Positions 1 to 7,851 of a stretch of 64,000 bases of DNA are shown here, piece by piece; position 1 is the first letter of the stretch; each line of letters starts with the position of its first letter. Where the stretch lies: the NCBI GenBank assembly GCA_965227445.1, contig OZ245751.1:4774001-4838000 (forward strand), given 5' to 3'. Origin of the DNA: DT-110 sp030148525 (lineage in GTDB: Bacteria > Bacteroidota > Bacteroidia > Chitinophagales > Saprospiraceae). A program made the translations under genes and the position numbers. The notes under the pieces are model-generated. The model was not told the origin of the DNA. It saw only the letters and a list, made by a program, of their open reading frames with translations, and searched no databases.

Positions 1-1055
1 TGCACAGTGCGGAATTCCACCGGGATGCCCGCCGTATACGGGGTTCGGTCATGCTGATCGGTGCCCTATTGGCGCGTTTTGGCCAAGCATTCCTGCCCCA
101 ACCCGGGGGTGATAAGATCGGGCGCCGCCGCCTTGATACGCACTTTCACGGGCTGGAAAAGCTGGGCGCTCAATTCAAATACGATGCCGACCGCAACCTG
201 TACTTCGTAGAGGCCAAAAAATTACAGGGTACCCACATCCTGATGGATGAGATATCCGTTACGGGTACCGCCAACGTAATTATGGGAGCTGTTCTGGCCA
301 AAGGTAAAACGACGATCTATAATGCGGCCTGCGAACCTTATGTCCAGCAACTTTGCCGCATGTTATCGCGGATGGGTGCCAACATTCAGGGCATCAGTTC
401 CAACCTGCTTACCATCGAGGGAGTCACGGCTCTGGGCGGGACACATCACCGTATCCTGCCCGACATGATCGAGATCGGAAGTTTCATCGGATTGGCAGCA
501 ATGACGCAATCCGATATCACCATTGCCAATGCCAGCATTGACGAGCTGGGCATCATTCCCAGTGTTTTTGAACGCATGGGTATCGAACTGGAACGCCACG
601 GTGACGATCTGCGTATCCCACCCCGGGAAATCTACGAGATCCAAACCTTTATTGACGGGTCGATAATGACCATTTACGATGCTCCATGGCCCGGATTCAC
701 CCCCGACCTGATGAGTATTGTACTGGTGGTTGCCACCCAGGCGAAAGGCAGTGTACTCATTCACCAAAAGATGTTTGAAAGCCGGTTGTTTTTCGTGGAT
801 AAGCTCATCGATATGGGAGCTCAGATCATCTTGTGTGATCCGCATCGGGCCACCGTAATCGGTCTGGAACGACGCACGCAGTTGCGCGGTATAGAGATGA
901 GCTCACCAGATATTCGGGCCGGAGTCGCTTTGTTGATCGCCGCCCTCTCGGCCAATGGCACCAGCATTATCCACAATATTCACCAGATCGACCGCGGATA
1001 CCAGCGGATTGATGAGCGGTTGCAAAGCATCGGAGCGCGGATCACCCGCCATTAG
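1..1055 (+). CDS. murA: UDP-N-acetylglucosamine 1-carboxyvinyltransferase (MurA), 5' end outside the window
   Basis: This enzyme transfers enolpyruvate from PEP to UDP-GlcNAc, the first committed step of peptidoglycan synthesis, in the cytoplasm. The frame is open from base 3 to the stop at 1053-1055, and the reading before the first ATG (51) is still MurA-like, so the true start lies upstream. About 350 residues of a roughly 430-residue family are present. The catalytic loop reads PGGDKIG followed by RRRLDTH; family members such as E. coli have PGGCTIG here, so the PEP- and fosfomycin-reactive Cys is Asp (codon 111-113). Asp at this site is known in naturally fosfomycin-insensitive MurA enzymes. 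The C-terminal part, with GFTPDL and a DIRAG motif, is intact. The family is clear. Confidence 0.95.
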   Translation, partial: HSAEFHRDARRIRGSVMLIGALLARFGQAFLPQPGGDKIGRRRLDTHFHGLEKLGAQFKYDADRNLYFVEAKKLQGTHILMDEISVTGTANVIMGAVLAKGKTTIYNAACEPYVQQLCRMLSRMGANIQGISSNLLTIEGVTALGGTHHRILPDMIEIGSFIGLAAMTQSDITIANASIDELGIIPSVFERMGIELERHGDDLRIPPREIYEIQTFIDGSIMTIYDAPWPGFTPDLMSIVLVVATQAKGSVLIHQKMFESRLFFVDKLIDMGAQIILCDPHRATVIGLERRTQLRGIEMSSPDIRAGVALLIAALSANGTSIIHNIHQIDRGYQRIDERLQSIGARITRH

Positions 1056-1121
1056 CTTTGCCTTACGGCAAAAGAAGATCGGAAAGCGGAGGTCGGAAAG
1101 CGGAAATCGATTGTAAAAAGC

Positions 1122-1165
1122 AACCTTAACCTCAACCTCAACCTCAACCTTAACCTCAACCTCAA
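1122..1165. repeat. Hexamer tandem repeat AACCTY, about 7 units
   Basis: Seven consecutive AACCTC or AACCTT units lie between murA and the next gene, and a shorter copy appears near 1226. Just before it (1078-1110) a GGAAAGCGGA motif is repeated; the same motif recurs at 4229-4256. The stretch 1056-1348 holds no convincing gene. Confidence 0.85.
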
Positions 1166-1348
1166 TTTTAGCCTTCCCTGCCTGCCGAAACCCATACGGG
1201 CGTATGCCCAGTGAAGGCGGGAACCTCAACCTTACTGATGTTTACTCACTATATCAGCCGGCAAACAGAAAACCCTGGGCACTGGTCATCCGTTATACCG
1301 ATGAGGAATAGGTACATCCTCCATAAATAACCATTGAAGGACATTTTC

Positions 1349-1651
1349 ATGATTGTATATAACACTACGATTAAGGTAGAGCATCAAGTACACGATGAAT
1401 GGTTGCGCTGGATGAAACAAGTATATATCCCGGCTTTTATGCAAACCGGTAAATTCATCGATCAGCGGATGTGTCGGTTACTGGGTGTAGATGAAACGGA
1501 CGGGATGACCTACAGCCTGCAATTGACGGTTCCCGATAAAAGTTCTTTTAACAAGTTTCAGGAGGAGGACGCCTACCGATTGCAAAAGATTCAGATCGAA
1601 AAATACCAAACACAGGTTCTTTCGTTTAGTACGGTAATGGAAAAAGTTTGA
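1349..1651 (+). CDS. DUF4286 family protein
   Basis: A cytoplasmic protein of about 100 residues with no signal peptide. It begins MIVYNTTIKV and contains a W-rich segment (DEWLRWMKQ) typical of the DUF4286 family, a small ferredoxin-fold group common in Bacteroidota whose function is not established. The frame can be extended to a TTG at 1334, but the ATG at 1349 gives the usual family N-terminus and has a GAAGGA-like sequence about 10 bases upstream. It is flanked by murA and an acyl-CoA dehydrogenase with no obvious functional link. A short inverted repeat follows (GACCCTT at 1650-1656 pairing with 1685-1691) and could act as a terminator. Confidence 0.8.
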   Translation: MIVYNTTIKVEHQVHDEWLRWMKQVYIPAFMQTGKFIDQRMCRLLGVDETDGMTYSLQLTVPDKSSFNKFQEEDAYRLQKIQIEKYQTQVLSFSTVMEKV

Positions 1652-1778
1652 CCCTTGTCAAAATTAGCCATCACCAGTGGTTATAAGGGTCTTCTGGTTT
1701 CAAAAGTGCCATTTTTAGCGTATTTTCGCTTGGTCAAATAATAGTAGCCTAACCACTTTTCCAATATAAAACCAAGGT

Positions 1779-2966
1779 ATGCAGTTTCAATTATCCGAAG
1801 AACATTTGGCCGTACAGGAGGCCGCTCGCGATTTTGCCCAAAGGCAGTTGAAGCCGGGGGTGATTGAGCGCGATAAGAACATGGAATACCCTACTGACCA
1901 GATCCGGGAAATGTCCGAATTAGGTTTCATGGGTATGATGGTCGACCCGCAGTACGGGGGTGGCGGCATGGATACGCTTTCCTACGTATTGGCTATGGAG
2001 GAGATCTCCAAGATAGACAATTCCTGTTCCGTGATCATGTCAGTCAATAATTCGCTGGTCTGCTGGGGCATCCAGAGCCACGGCACGGAGGAACAAAAAG
2101 CCAAATACCTCCCCAAACTAGCCACCGGCGAGTGGATTGGAGCATTTTGTTTGTCAGAACCCGAAGCGGGGTCCGATGCGACCAGCCAACGCACGACCGC
2201 TATTGACCAGGGTGACCACTACCTGCTCAATGGCACCAAAAACTGGATTACTAACGGTGGGACCTCCAAAGTACACCTGGTCATTGCCCAGACTAACCCC
2301 GAGTTGGGGTACAAGGGCATCAACGCATTTATTGTAGAAACGGACTGGGAGGGCGTGCAAGTAGGTGCTAAAGAAGATAAGCTGGGGATTCGGTCGTCCG
2401 ACACCCATACCATTATGTACAGCGACGTTAAGGTTCCTAAAGAAAATCGTATCGGAGAGGACGGGTTTGGATTTACTTTTGCTATGAAAACCCTCTCCGG
2501 CGGACGCATCGGTATTGCCGCTCAGGCTCTGGGGATCGCCGGTGGTGCCTATGAATTATCGCTGGCTTACTCCCAGGAACGCAAGGCCTTCGGTAAAGAA
2601 ATCAGCCGACACCAGGCCATTGCCTTTAAGCTGGCCGATATGGCTACCGAAATCGAAGCGGCTAAAATGATGGTATACCGCGCTGCCTGGCTGAAAGACC
2701 AGCACATGGACTATTCGACCGCATCGGCTATGGCCAAGCTCTACGCATCCGGCGTTGCCATGCGCCACACTGTCGAAGCTGTCCAAATCCATGGTGGATA
2801 TGGTTTCGTCAAAGAATACCACGTGGAACGATTAATGCGGGACGCCAAGATCACGCAAATATACGAGGGCACCTCCGAAGTACAGAAGATCGTTATTTCG
2901 CGAAGCATACTAAAGGGACAACCCTATATATCTACTGTCAATCAATCGAGTCTGGAAAACGCCTGA
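1779..2966 (+). CDS. Acyl-CoA dehydrogenase (short-chain/butyryl-CoA type)
   Basis: A 395-residue FAD flavoenzyme that introduces the trans-2 double bond into acyl-CoA in fatty-acid or branched-chain amino-acid breakdown. All three family domains are present: an alpha-helical N-terminus, a middle beta domain with AFCLSEPEAGSDA, and a C-terminal helical bundle with QIHGGYGF. The catalytic base is expected to be Glu363 in the IYEGTSE motif, the position used by short- and medium-chain enzymes. Length is normal. It is probably monocistronic, since a hairpin follows immediately. The exact chain-length preference cannot be read from sequence. Confidence 0.93.
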   Translation: MQFQLSEEHLAVQEAARDFAQRQLKPGVIERDKNMEYPTDQIREMSELGFMGMMVDPQYGGGGMDTLSYVLAMEEISKIDNSCSVIMSVNNSLVCWGIQSHGTEEQKAKYLPKLATGEWIGAFCLSEPEAGSDATSQRTTAIDQGDHYLLNGTKNWITNGGTSKVHLVIAQTNPELGYKGINAFIVETDWEGVQVGAKEDKLGIRSSDTHTIMYSDVKVPKENRIGEDGFGFTFAMKTLSGGRIGIAAQALGIAGGAYELSLAYSQERKAFGKEISRHQAIAFKLADMATEIEAAKMMVYRAAWLKDQHMDYSTASAMAKLYASGVAMRHTVEAVQIHGGYGFVKEYHVERLMRDAKITQIYEGTSEVQKIVISRSILKGQPYISTVNQSSLENA

Positions 2967-2989
2967 TAATGGCCCCCAGACATACCGTA

Positions 2990-3028
2990 CAGGAGGCAGG
3001 TAGGACCCTGGAGTCCGCCTGCCTCCTG
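2990..3028 (+). terminator. Hairpin after the acyl-CoA dehydrogenase
   Basis: An 11-bp perfect stem (2990-3000 pairs with 3018-3028) with a 17-base loop starts 24 bases after the dehydrogenase stop. There is no strong T-run, so termination is probable rather than certain. Confidence 0.55.
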
Positions 3029-3093
3029 TCGTATAAACCCAAGGGTATTCGGGTTGTTACCAATAAGACCAGAAGCCAGATACGACAACCATT

Positions 3094-4221
3094 ATGACCG
3101 GAGCACTCCGCATTGCCACCCTGTTTCAGATTCCCGTTCGCATACACTGGAGCTTTATTTTGATCTTCGTGTATGTGTTCTACACGGGTAACCAGCAAGG
3201 CTGGGACCTATACAACATCCTGTGGTCACTGGGGTTTGTATTGGTCCTTTTTACCTGTGTGGTTTTACACGAATTCGGCCATGCCCTCACGGCCCGTCGC
3301 TACGGGGTGCACACCCGGGATATCATTCTTTCTCCGATTGGGGGTGTAGCTCGTCTTGATCATTTGCCTGAACGCCCCGTCCAGGAGTTTTTAGTGGCCA
3401 TTGCAGGGCCACTGGTCAATGTGGCTATTGCCTTATTGATTTCACCGTATCTGTTGACTCTGGGAGCTTCCGACCGCACCCAGCTCTTTCAAATCCTGCT
3501 CAATCCGGACGGTAATTATTTTCCCACGGGATTGAGTCAAATGGATTATTTCCTGGCGGGCCTGATCATGCTCAATCTCATGCTGGCCCTGTTCAACCTC
3601 ATCCCCGCTTTTCCCATGGATGGCGGTCGGGTACTCCGCGCCTTGTTATCGGTTCGCTTGAAACGCGACCTGGCGACCCGCATTGCTGCCTATACCGGAC
3701 AGGTACTGGCCGTACTGTTTATGATCTATGGTGTATGGTATGCCGGTAATTTCTTTTATCTGCTCATCGGCGGATTCGTCTTTTTTGCAGCCGCCGGAGA
3801 ATACCGCATGGTGCGAACCGAACAGTACTTACGCTCATACCGGGTGGCGGATATCGTTCGTTTCCCATTCCGGCGACTGTACACGACCGACACCCTGGAG
3901 GATGCTATTCGACTATTGGGCAACGACGGGCAACATAGCTTTCTGGTCCTGAATCAATGGCAGGACGTAGTCGGAATTCTCCCTCCCAGGCAGATCAAAG
4001 CAGCTCACGAAGCCCGGCAATACGACCAGCCGGTAACGGCTTTCATGTCGCCAGTTCCTACCCGATTGTACGCCACTGACACCCTGGAGGAGGCCTACCG
4101 GGCCCTCCAATCATCCACGGTTCACACTCTGCCCGTATTCGATAAAAACGGCCGACTGTGCGGTATGGTCGATTTGCCAAGCCTGGAACGGCATGTGCAA
4201 TTTTCCCGAAAGCAGAAGTGA
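3094..4221 (+). CDS. Site-2-protease-like M50 membrane metalloprotease with C-terminal CBS domains
   Basis: A 375-residue integral membrane zinc peptidase. The metal-binding motif HEFGH (His59, Glu60, His63) lies in a transmembrane segment, and the second signature PAFPMDGG provides Asp176. About five to six hydrophobic segments occupy residues 15-230. The rest (about 245-370) looks like a CBS pair, with repeated TRLYATDTLEEA-type segments, suggesting control by an adenine nucleotide or similar ligand. This arrangement matches the M50B/S2P-CBS subfamily. Such enzymes cut substrates within the membrane; the substrate is unknown and no sigma or anti-sigma factor lies nearby. Confidence 0.9.
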   Translation: MTGALRIATLFQIPVRIHWSFILIFVYVFYTGNQQGWDLYNILWSLGFVLVLFTCVVLHEFGHALTARRYGVHTRDIILSPIGGVARLDHLPERPVQEFLVAIAGPLVNVAIALLISPYLLTLGASDRTQLFQILLNPDGNYFPTGLSQMDYFLAGLIMLNLMLALFNLIPAFPMDGGRVLRALLSVRLKRDLATRIAAYTGQVLAVLFMIYGVWYAGNFFYLLIGGFVFFAAAGEYRMVRTEQYLRSYRVADIVRFPFRRLYTTDTLEDAIRLLGNDGQHSFLVLNQWQDVVGILPPRQIKAAHEARQYDQPVTAFMSPVPTRLYATDTLEEAYRALQSSTVHTLPVFDKNGRLCGMVDLPSLERHVQFSRKQK

Positions 4222-4228
4222 TTCGAAA

Positions 4229-4256
4229 TCGGAAAGCGGAAATCGGAAAGCGGAAA
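4229..4256. repeat. Short repeat AATCGGAAAGCGGA
   Basis: Two near-identical copies of a 14-bp unit sit between the convergent protease and DtxR genes. A related pair is at 1078-1110 after murA, so this is a small dispersed intergenic repeat. Confidence 0.6.
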
Positions 4257-4276
4257 TAAGGTATCCAACTATCAGA

Positions 4277-4939
4277 TTACTTCTGCACGAACAAATTCTG
4301 AGCTACCTTCTTGGACAGCACCTGCTCTTCGCCATTTGCGAGCTGGATACGGACAGACTCATCGTATTCGAAACGTTCGAGGAGGGTGAGTTCAGCACCA
4401 AGGGTGAGTTCCAGTCGTTCGAGGTATTGCAGGAAGGCCGGCGAGTGATCCTGCACGCCGACAACGACTCCATCTTCACCGGTCGAAAGGTCAGCTACCA
4501 ATACCTGTTTGCGAAAAGTGAAATTACCATCGGCATCCGGGATGGGGTCCCCGTGCGGATCAAATTTGGGGTAGTTGAGGTAATCGTCGAGGCGCTCGAC
4601 TAATTCCGCCGATTTAATGTGTTCGAGTTGCTCCGCAATTTCGTGCACTTCGTCCCAGGAGAATTGGAGTTGCTCCACTAAAAACACTTCCCAGAGCCGG
4701 TGTTTGCGGACAAGGTGAGTGGCCGTTGTATGCCCCTGCTCGGTCAGGGTTACTCCCTTGTATTTTTCGTAGTGGACCAGTTTTTTCTTGGTCAACCTTT
4801 TTACCATATCGGTTACGGAAGCAGCACTGGTCTCCATGACCTTTGCAATGGCATTGGTCGAAGCCGTCTTTCCGGTCTTTTCCGAAATTTTAAAAATTGC
4901 TTTCAGGTAATTTTCCTCCGTCTGCGAGATATGCTCCAT
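4277..4939 (-). CDS. DtxR/MntR-family metal-dependent transcriptional regulator
   Basis: A 220-residue repressor. Residues 1-65 form the winged helix-turn-helix (motif TASTNAIAKVMETSAASVTDM). Residues 65-140 form the metal-binding and dimerisation domain, with the family segment HRLWEVFL and conserved Glu and His residues (DEVHEIAEQLEH). Residues 145-220 form an SH3-like FeoA domain. Members bind Mn2+ or Fe2+ and repress metal uptake genes. No transporter gene adjoins it, so its targets are elsewhere. Mn versus Fe specificity cannot be decided here. Confidence 0.92.
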   Translation of the reverse strand: MEHISQTEENYLKAIFKISEKTGKTASTNAIAKVMETSAASVTDMVKRLTKKKLVHYEKYKGVTLTEQGHTTATHLVRKHRLWEVFLVEQLQFSWDEVHEIAEQLEHIKSAELVERLDDYLNYPKFDPHGDPIPDADGNFTFRKQVLVADLSTGEDGVVVGVQDHSPAFLQYLERLELTLGAELTLLERFEYDESVRIQLANGEEQVLSKKVAQNLFVQK

Positions 4940-4993
4940 GTTCGTGCCTTCTTCCCAAATTGCGTTACCCGGCCTATGCGGGAGATTTGCAAT

Positions 4994-5686
4994 TTACAAA
5001 AAGTTCAAGCGTCCCATGAGGGTCGATTTATTAGCCCGGCTGATGGGGATGACGTCCTTGCCGATCACCAAGGTATTCTCTTCAATATTCTCGATCTTGG
5101 TGAGATTGATTATAAAAGAGCGGTGCACCCGCAAAAAGCGAGGATCCATTAATTGCTGATCAATGTGCTTTAGTGTGGAGTGGATGATCAGGTTCTTGTT
5201 GGTTGTTTTGATCCGTACATAATCACCAGCATTTTCAAAGAACAAGATCTCATCGAAGGGTACGCGCACGAATTTGCCATCGTGCCGTACGTAGATATCC
5301 TGTGATTGTTTTTTGAAGGCATTGATCTTCTCCTGAGTGACAATCGCCAACTCGATAGCCTTCATAAAGCGCTCGTAGGGTATTGGTTTTTTCAGGTAAT
5401 CCACTACCTGGTACTCAAACGCTTCGTAGGCATAATCCTCCTTGGAACTGGTAATGATAGCCAGGGGCGGAGACTTCAACTCCTGAAGCAGTTCAATACC
5501 GCTCAAACCAGGCATTTCCACATCCAGAAACATCAGGTCAACGTAAGTACTGTCCAGTATACTCATGGCTTCTTCCGCGCTTTCGCAAATGCCAACTATC
5601 TCGACGTGATTAGTTTTGTTACAGAGCTTTTCGATGGCTTTACGAGACATCGCATCATCATCCACAATGAGGGAACTAAATTTCAT
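4994..5686 (-). CDS. LytTR-family response regulator
   Basis: A 230-residue cytoplasmic response regulator. The receiver domain (about 1-120) has the acidic pocket Asp9-Asp11, the phosphoacceptor Asp55 in FLDVEMPG, the switch Thr/Ser in ITSSKED and Lys in YLKKPI. The LytTR DNA-binding domain fills the C-terminus, with the conserved FLRVHRSFIIN segment. The gene follows two decayed minus-strand genes, an HPt domain and an H-NOX domain, suggesting it was once the output of a nitric-oxide-responsive phosphorelay. It is itself intact. No histidine kinase is in the window near it. Confidence 0.93.
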   Translation of the reverse strand: MKFSSLIVDDDAMSRKAIEKLCNKTNHVEIVGICESAEEAMSILDSTYVDLMFLDVEMPGLSGIELLQELKSPPLAIITSSKEDYAYEAFEYQVVDYLKKPIPYERFMKAIELAIVTQEKINAFKKQSQDIYVRHDGKFVRVPFDEILFFENAGDYVRIKTTNKNLIIHSTLKHIDQQLMDPRFLRVHRSFIINLTKIENIEENTLVIGKDVIPISRANKSTLMGRLNFL

Positions 5687-5698
5687 ATATACATAGGG

Positions 5699-5932
5699 TT
5701 AGAGATGAGTAATGGTGCCCGATTCCATATCCTGGACAAATTCTTTCACCAGGCGCAACATCGTGGATTGATGCTTCCGGAAATGCCCGTATGTTTCGGT
5801 GACCTTAGCGTCACCATCGGCCACGCTAGCAAGTTACAGATTTTGCAGGTGATCCGACAATCTGGTGAAACCAACCATGCGAACGGAAGGCTTAATCCGG
5901 TGGGCGATTGCTTTAATAGTTGGTTTATCCAT
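5699..5932 (-). pseudogene. Remnant of a histidine phosphotransfer (HPt) domain with an in-frame stop
   Basis: Starting from the ATG at 5932 the frame reads MDKPTIKAIAHRIKPSVRMVG, an HPt signature with the phospho-accepting His at residue 11. Codon 33 (5834-5836) is TAA. Downstream the same frame continues for 44 more codons to a TAA at 5699-5701 with helical, HPt-like composition (HQSTMLRLVKEFVQ). A GAA-to-TAA change would explain the stop. The N-terminal helix expected before DKPT is missing as well. The neighbouring response regulator makes a phosphorelay role plausible. A sequencing error at one base is the alternative for the stop, but not for the missing N-terminus. Confidence 0.65.
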
Positions 5933-6233
5933 TCGATCCCATTACTTCACCTTCCGTATTGTAACCAGGTGTTCCGCTTAACAACCCCCAAATGCCCCTG
6001 CCATCCTTGTGGATCAGACAATTCTCGTAAATATTAGAAAAACCTTTTAGTCGTTGGTCGTTTTCCGAAAGGAGAGTCAATAATTTAACCATTTCAGCAT
6101 GGTCATAGGTACCCACTGAAGTATGGGCGTCGCCCGATGGCAAGTCTGCCTCGTCAATGAGTTTTTCGGTGAACACGAAACCGTGATGTTGCTCAACCAT
6201 CTCTAAAAACTCCGTGAAAACGAGTCCCTTCAT
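5925..6233 (-). pseudogene. Truncated H-NOX (heme-NO-binding) domain protein
   Basis: The frame from the ATG at 6233 begins MKGLVFTEFLEMVEQ and includes LPSGDAHTSVGTYDHAE, which resembles the N-terminal 60 residues of H-NOX gas sensors. After about residue 60 (TLLSEN) the similarity stops and about 40 unrelated residues lead to the stop. The usual domain has about 180 residues, and its proximal heme His and YxSxR motif lie in the missing part, so heme binding is not expected. An internal deletion joining H-NOX to the HPt remnant is the simplest reading. An upstream TTG-or-ATG extension to 6323 adds residues with no family match. Confidence 0.6.
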
Positions 6234-6342
6234 AACGGGTGGCTTTGGGGTGCCAGCCAACAGGAAAACCAGGGTTGTTGGTGCACAGTAGTTTGGAAAC
6301 AAGGAATCTTTGAACCTATACATACGGATATATACTAAAAAA

Positions 6343-6374
6343 GTTGCCCCCGATGTAGATCATCGCAGGGCAAC
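6343..6374. terminator. Hairpin upstream of the H-NOX remnant
   Basis: GTTGCCC (6343-6349) pairs with GGGCAAC (6368-6374), with an inner CGATG/CATCG stem. The rest of 6375-6633 holds no gene or RNA I can recognise. Confidence 0.4.
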
Positions 6375-6633
6375 CAAACTTCCTATTCCCAAAACCCCTG
6401 GCGGTTAGACCAGGAGATGTTTAATTGTCAAGGTTTCTGTGCATATTTTGGTTAGTATCGCTGTAAAAACATAAGGCTGAAGAAATGTATGAAAGTAAGC
6501 TCATTCCCACCGCTCATTTTCAGAGATTGGCAGGAATTACCCTTTTTTTGGCAGTGTTTTTGCGAAAAAAGAATATGTACTGCATGCCATCAGAATAAAG
6601 TACTGTAATAAGTAAAATTACTGGTAATTACAC

Positions 6634-7002
6634 CTACTCAGGACGATACGATCGTTGCCAATGCAGACCAAAGTAGAAACCACCGGCCAGGTAGGAAAAA
6701 ACTATAAGTAAGGCAAAGACCCACTCGCTATCCGGAAAAACCAAGGGGGACAGAAACTTAAATACAGCTGTAAATAAACCCACCAGGCTCGCTGCGCAGG
6801 CAAAGTACAGCAAGCGCACTTTGTCACCCGTAATTACTCCGACCAGCAGAGCAGAGCCCAGTTGCCAAATTCCCAGAAAAAACAGACCAATCAGAGCCAC
6901 AAGCCCCTGCTGTAAAACTGCACTAATCAGGCAGGTCAGCAGAAGAAAAACCTGGGTACCGGTATCTATCCAAAACAAAGAGCGACGGAGTGTCGTATTC
7001 AT
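6634..7002 (-). CDS. Small integral membrane protein of unknown function
   Basis: About 122 residues with four hydrophobic segments (near residues 12-30, 33-55, 62-80 and 88-108) and little else, so an inner-membrane protein. I do not recognise a family. The ATG at 7002 (MNTTLRRSLFW) puts a basic N-terminus before the first membrane segment; the frame can be extended to an ATG at 7044. It is divergent from the nitroreductase gene, with about 80 bases between the chosen starts. Confidence 0.6.
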   Translation of the reverse strand: MNTTLRRSLFWIDTGTQVFLLLTCLISAVLQQGLVALIGLFFLGIWQLGSALLVGVITGDKVRLLYFACAASLVGLFTAVFKFLSPLVFPDSEWVFALLIVFSYLAGGFYFGLHWQRSYRPE

Positions 7003-7083
7003 AATAAGGGCGTTTTTGAGGTGCATACTTAAAACGGTGTGCATTCATAAGATATTACTTTGATTCAAAACTTTCAATAAAAA

Positions 7084-7665
7084 TTGAAATTAAAACCATC
7101 TGATCTGTCCGCAGTACTGCGTAGCCGGCGTTCCGTTTTTCCACCAACCTACATCGACCGCTCAATCGACCGCGAGATCCTGGAAGAGATCCTGGAGAAT
7201 GCCAATTGGGCCCCCACCCACAAAAAGACCGAACCCTGGCGGTTTCGCGTCCTGCGCGGACCGGCTCTGAAGCGCCTGGGGCACTTCCTGGCCGATTGGT
7301 ACCGAGAAAACACACCGGCCGAATCCTTTTCCGAAAAGAAGTACGAGAAAAACCTCCGCAAGCCCCAGCGGTCGGCTTGCGTAATTGCCATTTGCATGCA
7401 ACGCGATCCGCAGGAACGAATTCCCGAGTGGGAAGAAGTCGCTGCCACTGCCTGTGCCGTTCAGAATATGTGGCTTACTTGCCACGCCTACGGAATAGGC
7501 GCCTACTGGAGTTCCCCCAAAGCCATTGGCGATGCAGGCGATTTACTCGAGCTGCAGGAAGGTGAACGGTGCCTCGGTTTCTTCTTCATGGGGTACCACG
7601 AATTACCCGATCTTCCCGGAACTCGTTCACCCATAGCGGATAAGGTTACCTGGATCGATCGGTAG
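7084..7665 (+). CDS. Nitroreductase family protein (FMN-dependent)
   Basis: A 193-residue cytoplasmic flavoprotein of the NfsB/YdjA-like nitroreductase fold. The N-terminal FMN-phosphate motif is RSRRSVFP, ENANWAPTHKKTEPWRF is the second conserved block, and the C-terminal GFFFMGY near residue 170 is typical. Such enzymes use NAD(P)H to reduce nitro compounds, quinones or similar substrates; the true substrate is unknown. The start is TTG at 7084, because no ATG occurs before the conserved RSRRSV block. It precedes the pyrophosphatase but has its own transcription unit, since a promoter-like sequence lies between them. Confidence 0.88.
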   Translation: MKLKPSDLSAVLRSRRSVFPPTYIDRSIDREILEEILENANWAPTHKKTEPWRFRVLRGPALKRLGHFLADWYRENTPAESFSEKKYEKNLRKPQRSACVIAICMQRDPQERIPEWEEVAATACAVQNMWLTCHAYGIGAYWSSPKAIGDAGDLLELQEGERCLGFFFMGYHELPDLPGTRSPIADKVTWIDR

Positions 7666-7687
7666 GATTACTTCGTATTACCAAAAT

Positions 7688-7722
7688 TTTGTTGGTTAAA
7701 AACGGAATTTGCCTTAGTTTTG
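7688..7722 (+). promoter_or_regulatory. Bacteroidota-type promoter of hppA
   Basis: TAGTTTTG at 7715-7722 matches the -7 consensus TAnnTTTG, and TTTG/TTG at 7688-7694 fits the -33 element, with about 20 bases between. The leader to the hppA start is then about 120 bases. Confidence 0.55.
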
Positions 7723-7851
7723 CCCGTCAAGAGCGAAACCGGCCCGAGGCTTCCCTTCAATAAAAGGAAGCCTTGATTTTTGTTGGGACGGTCCTGTGGA
7801 AACTACTGGCCACCAAGCGGCCTTATCATTGTACATAAAGAACACGTAATT

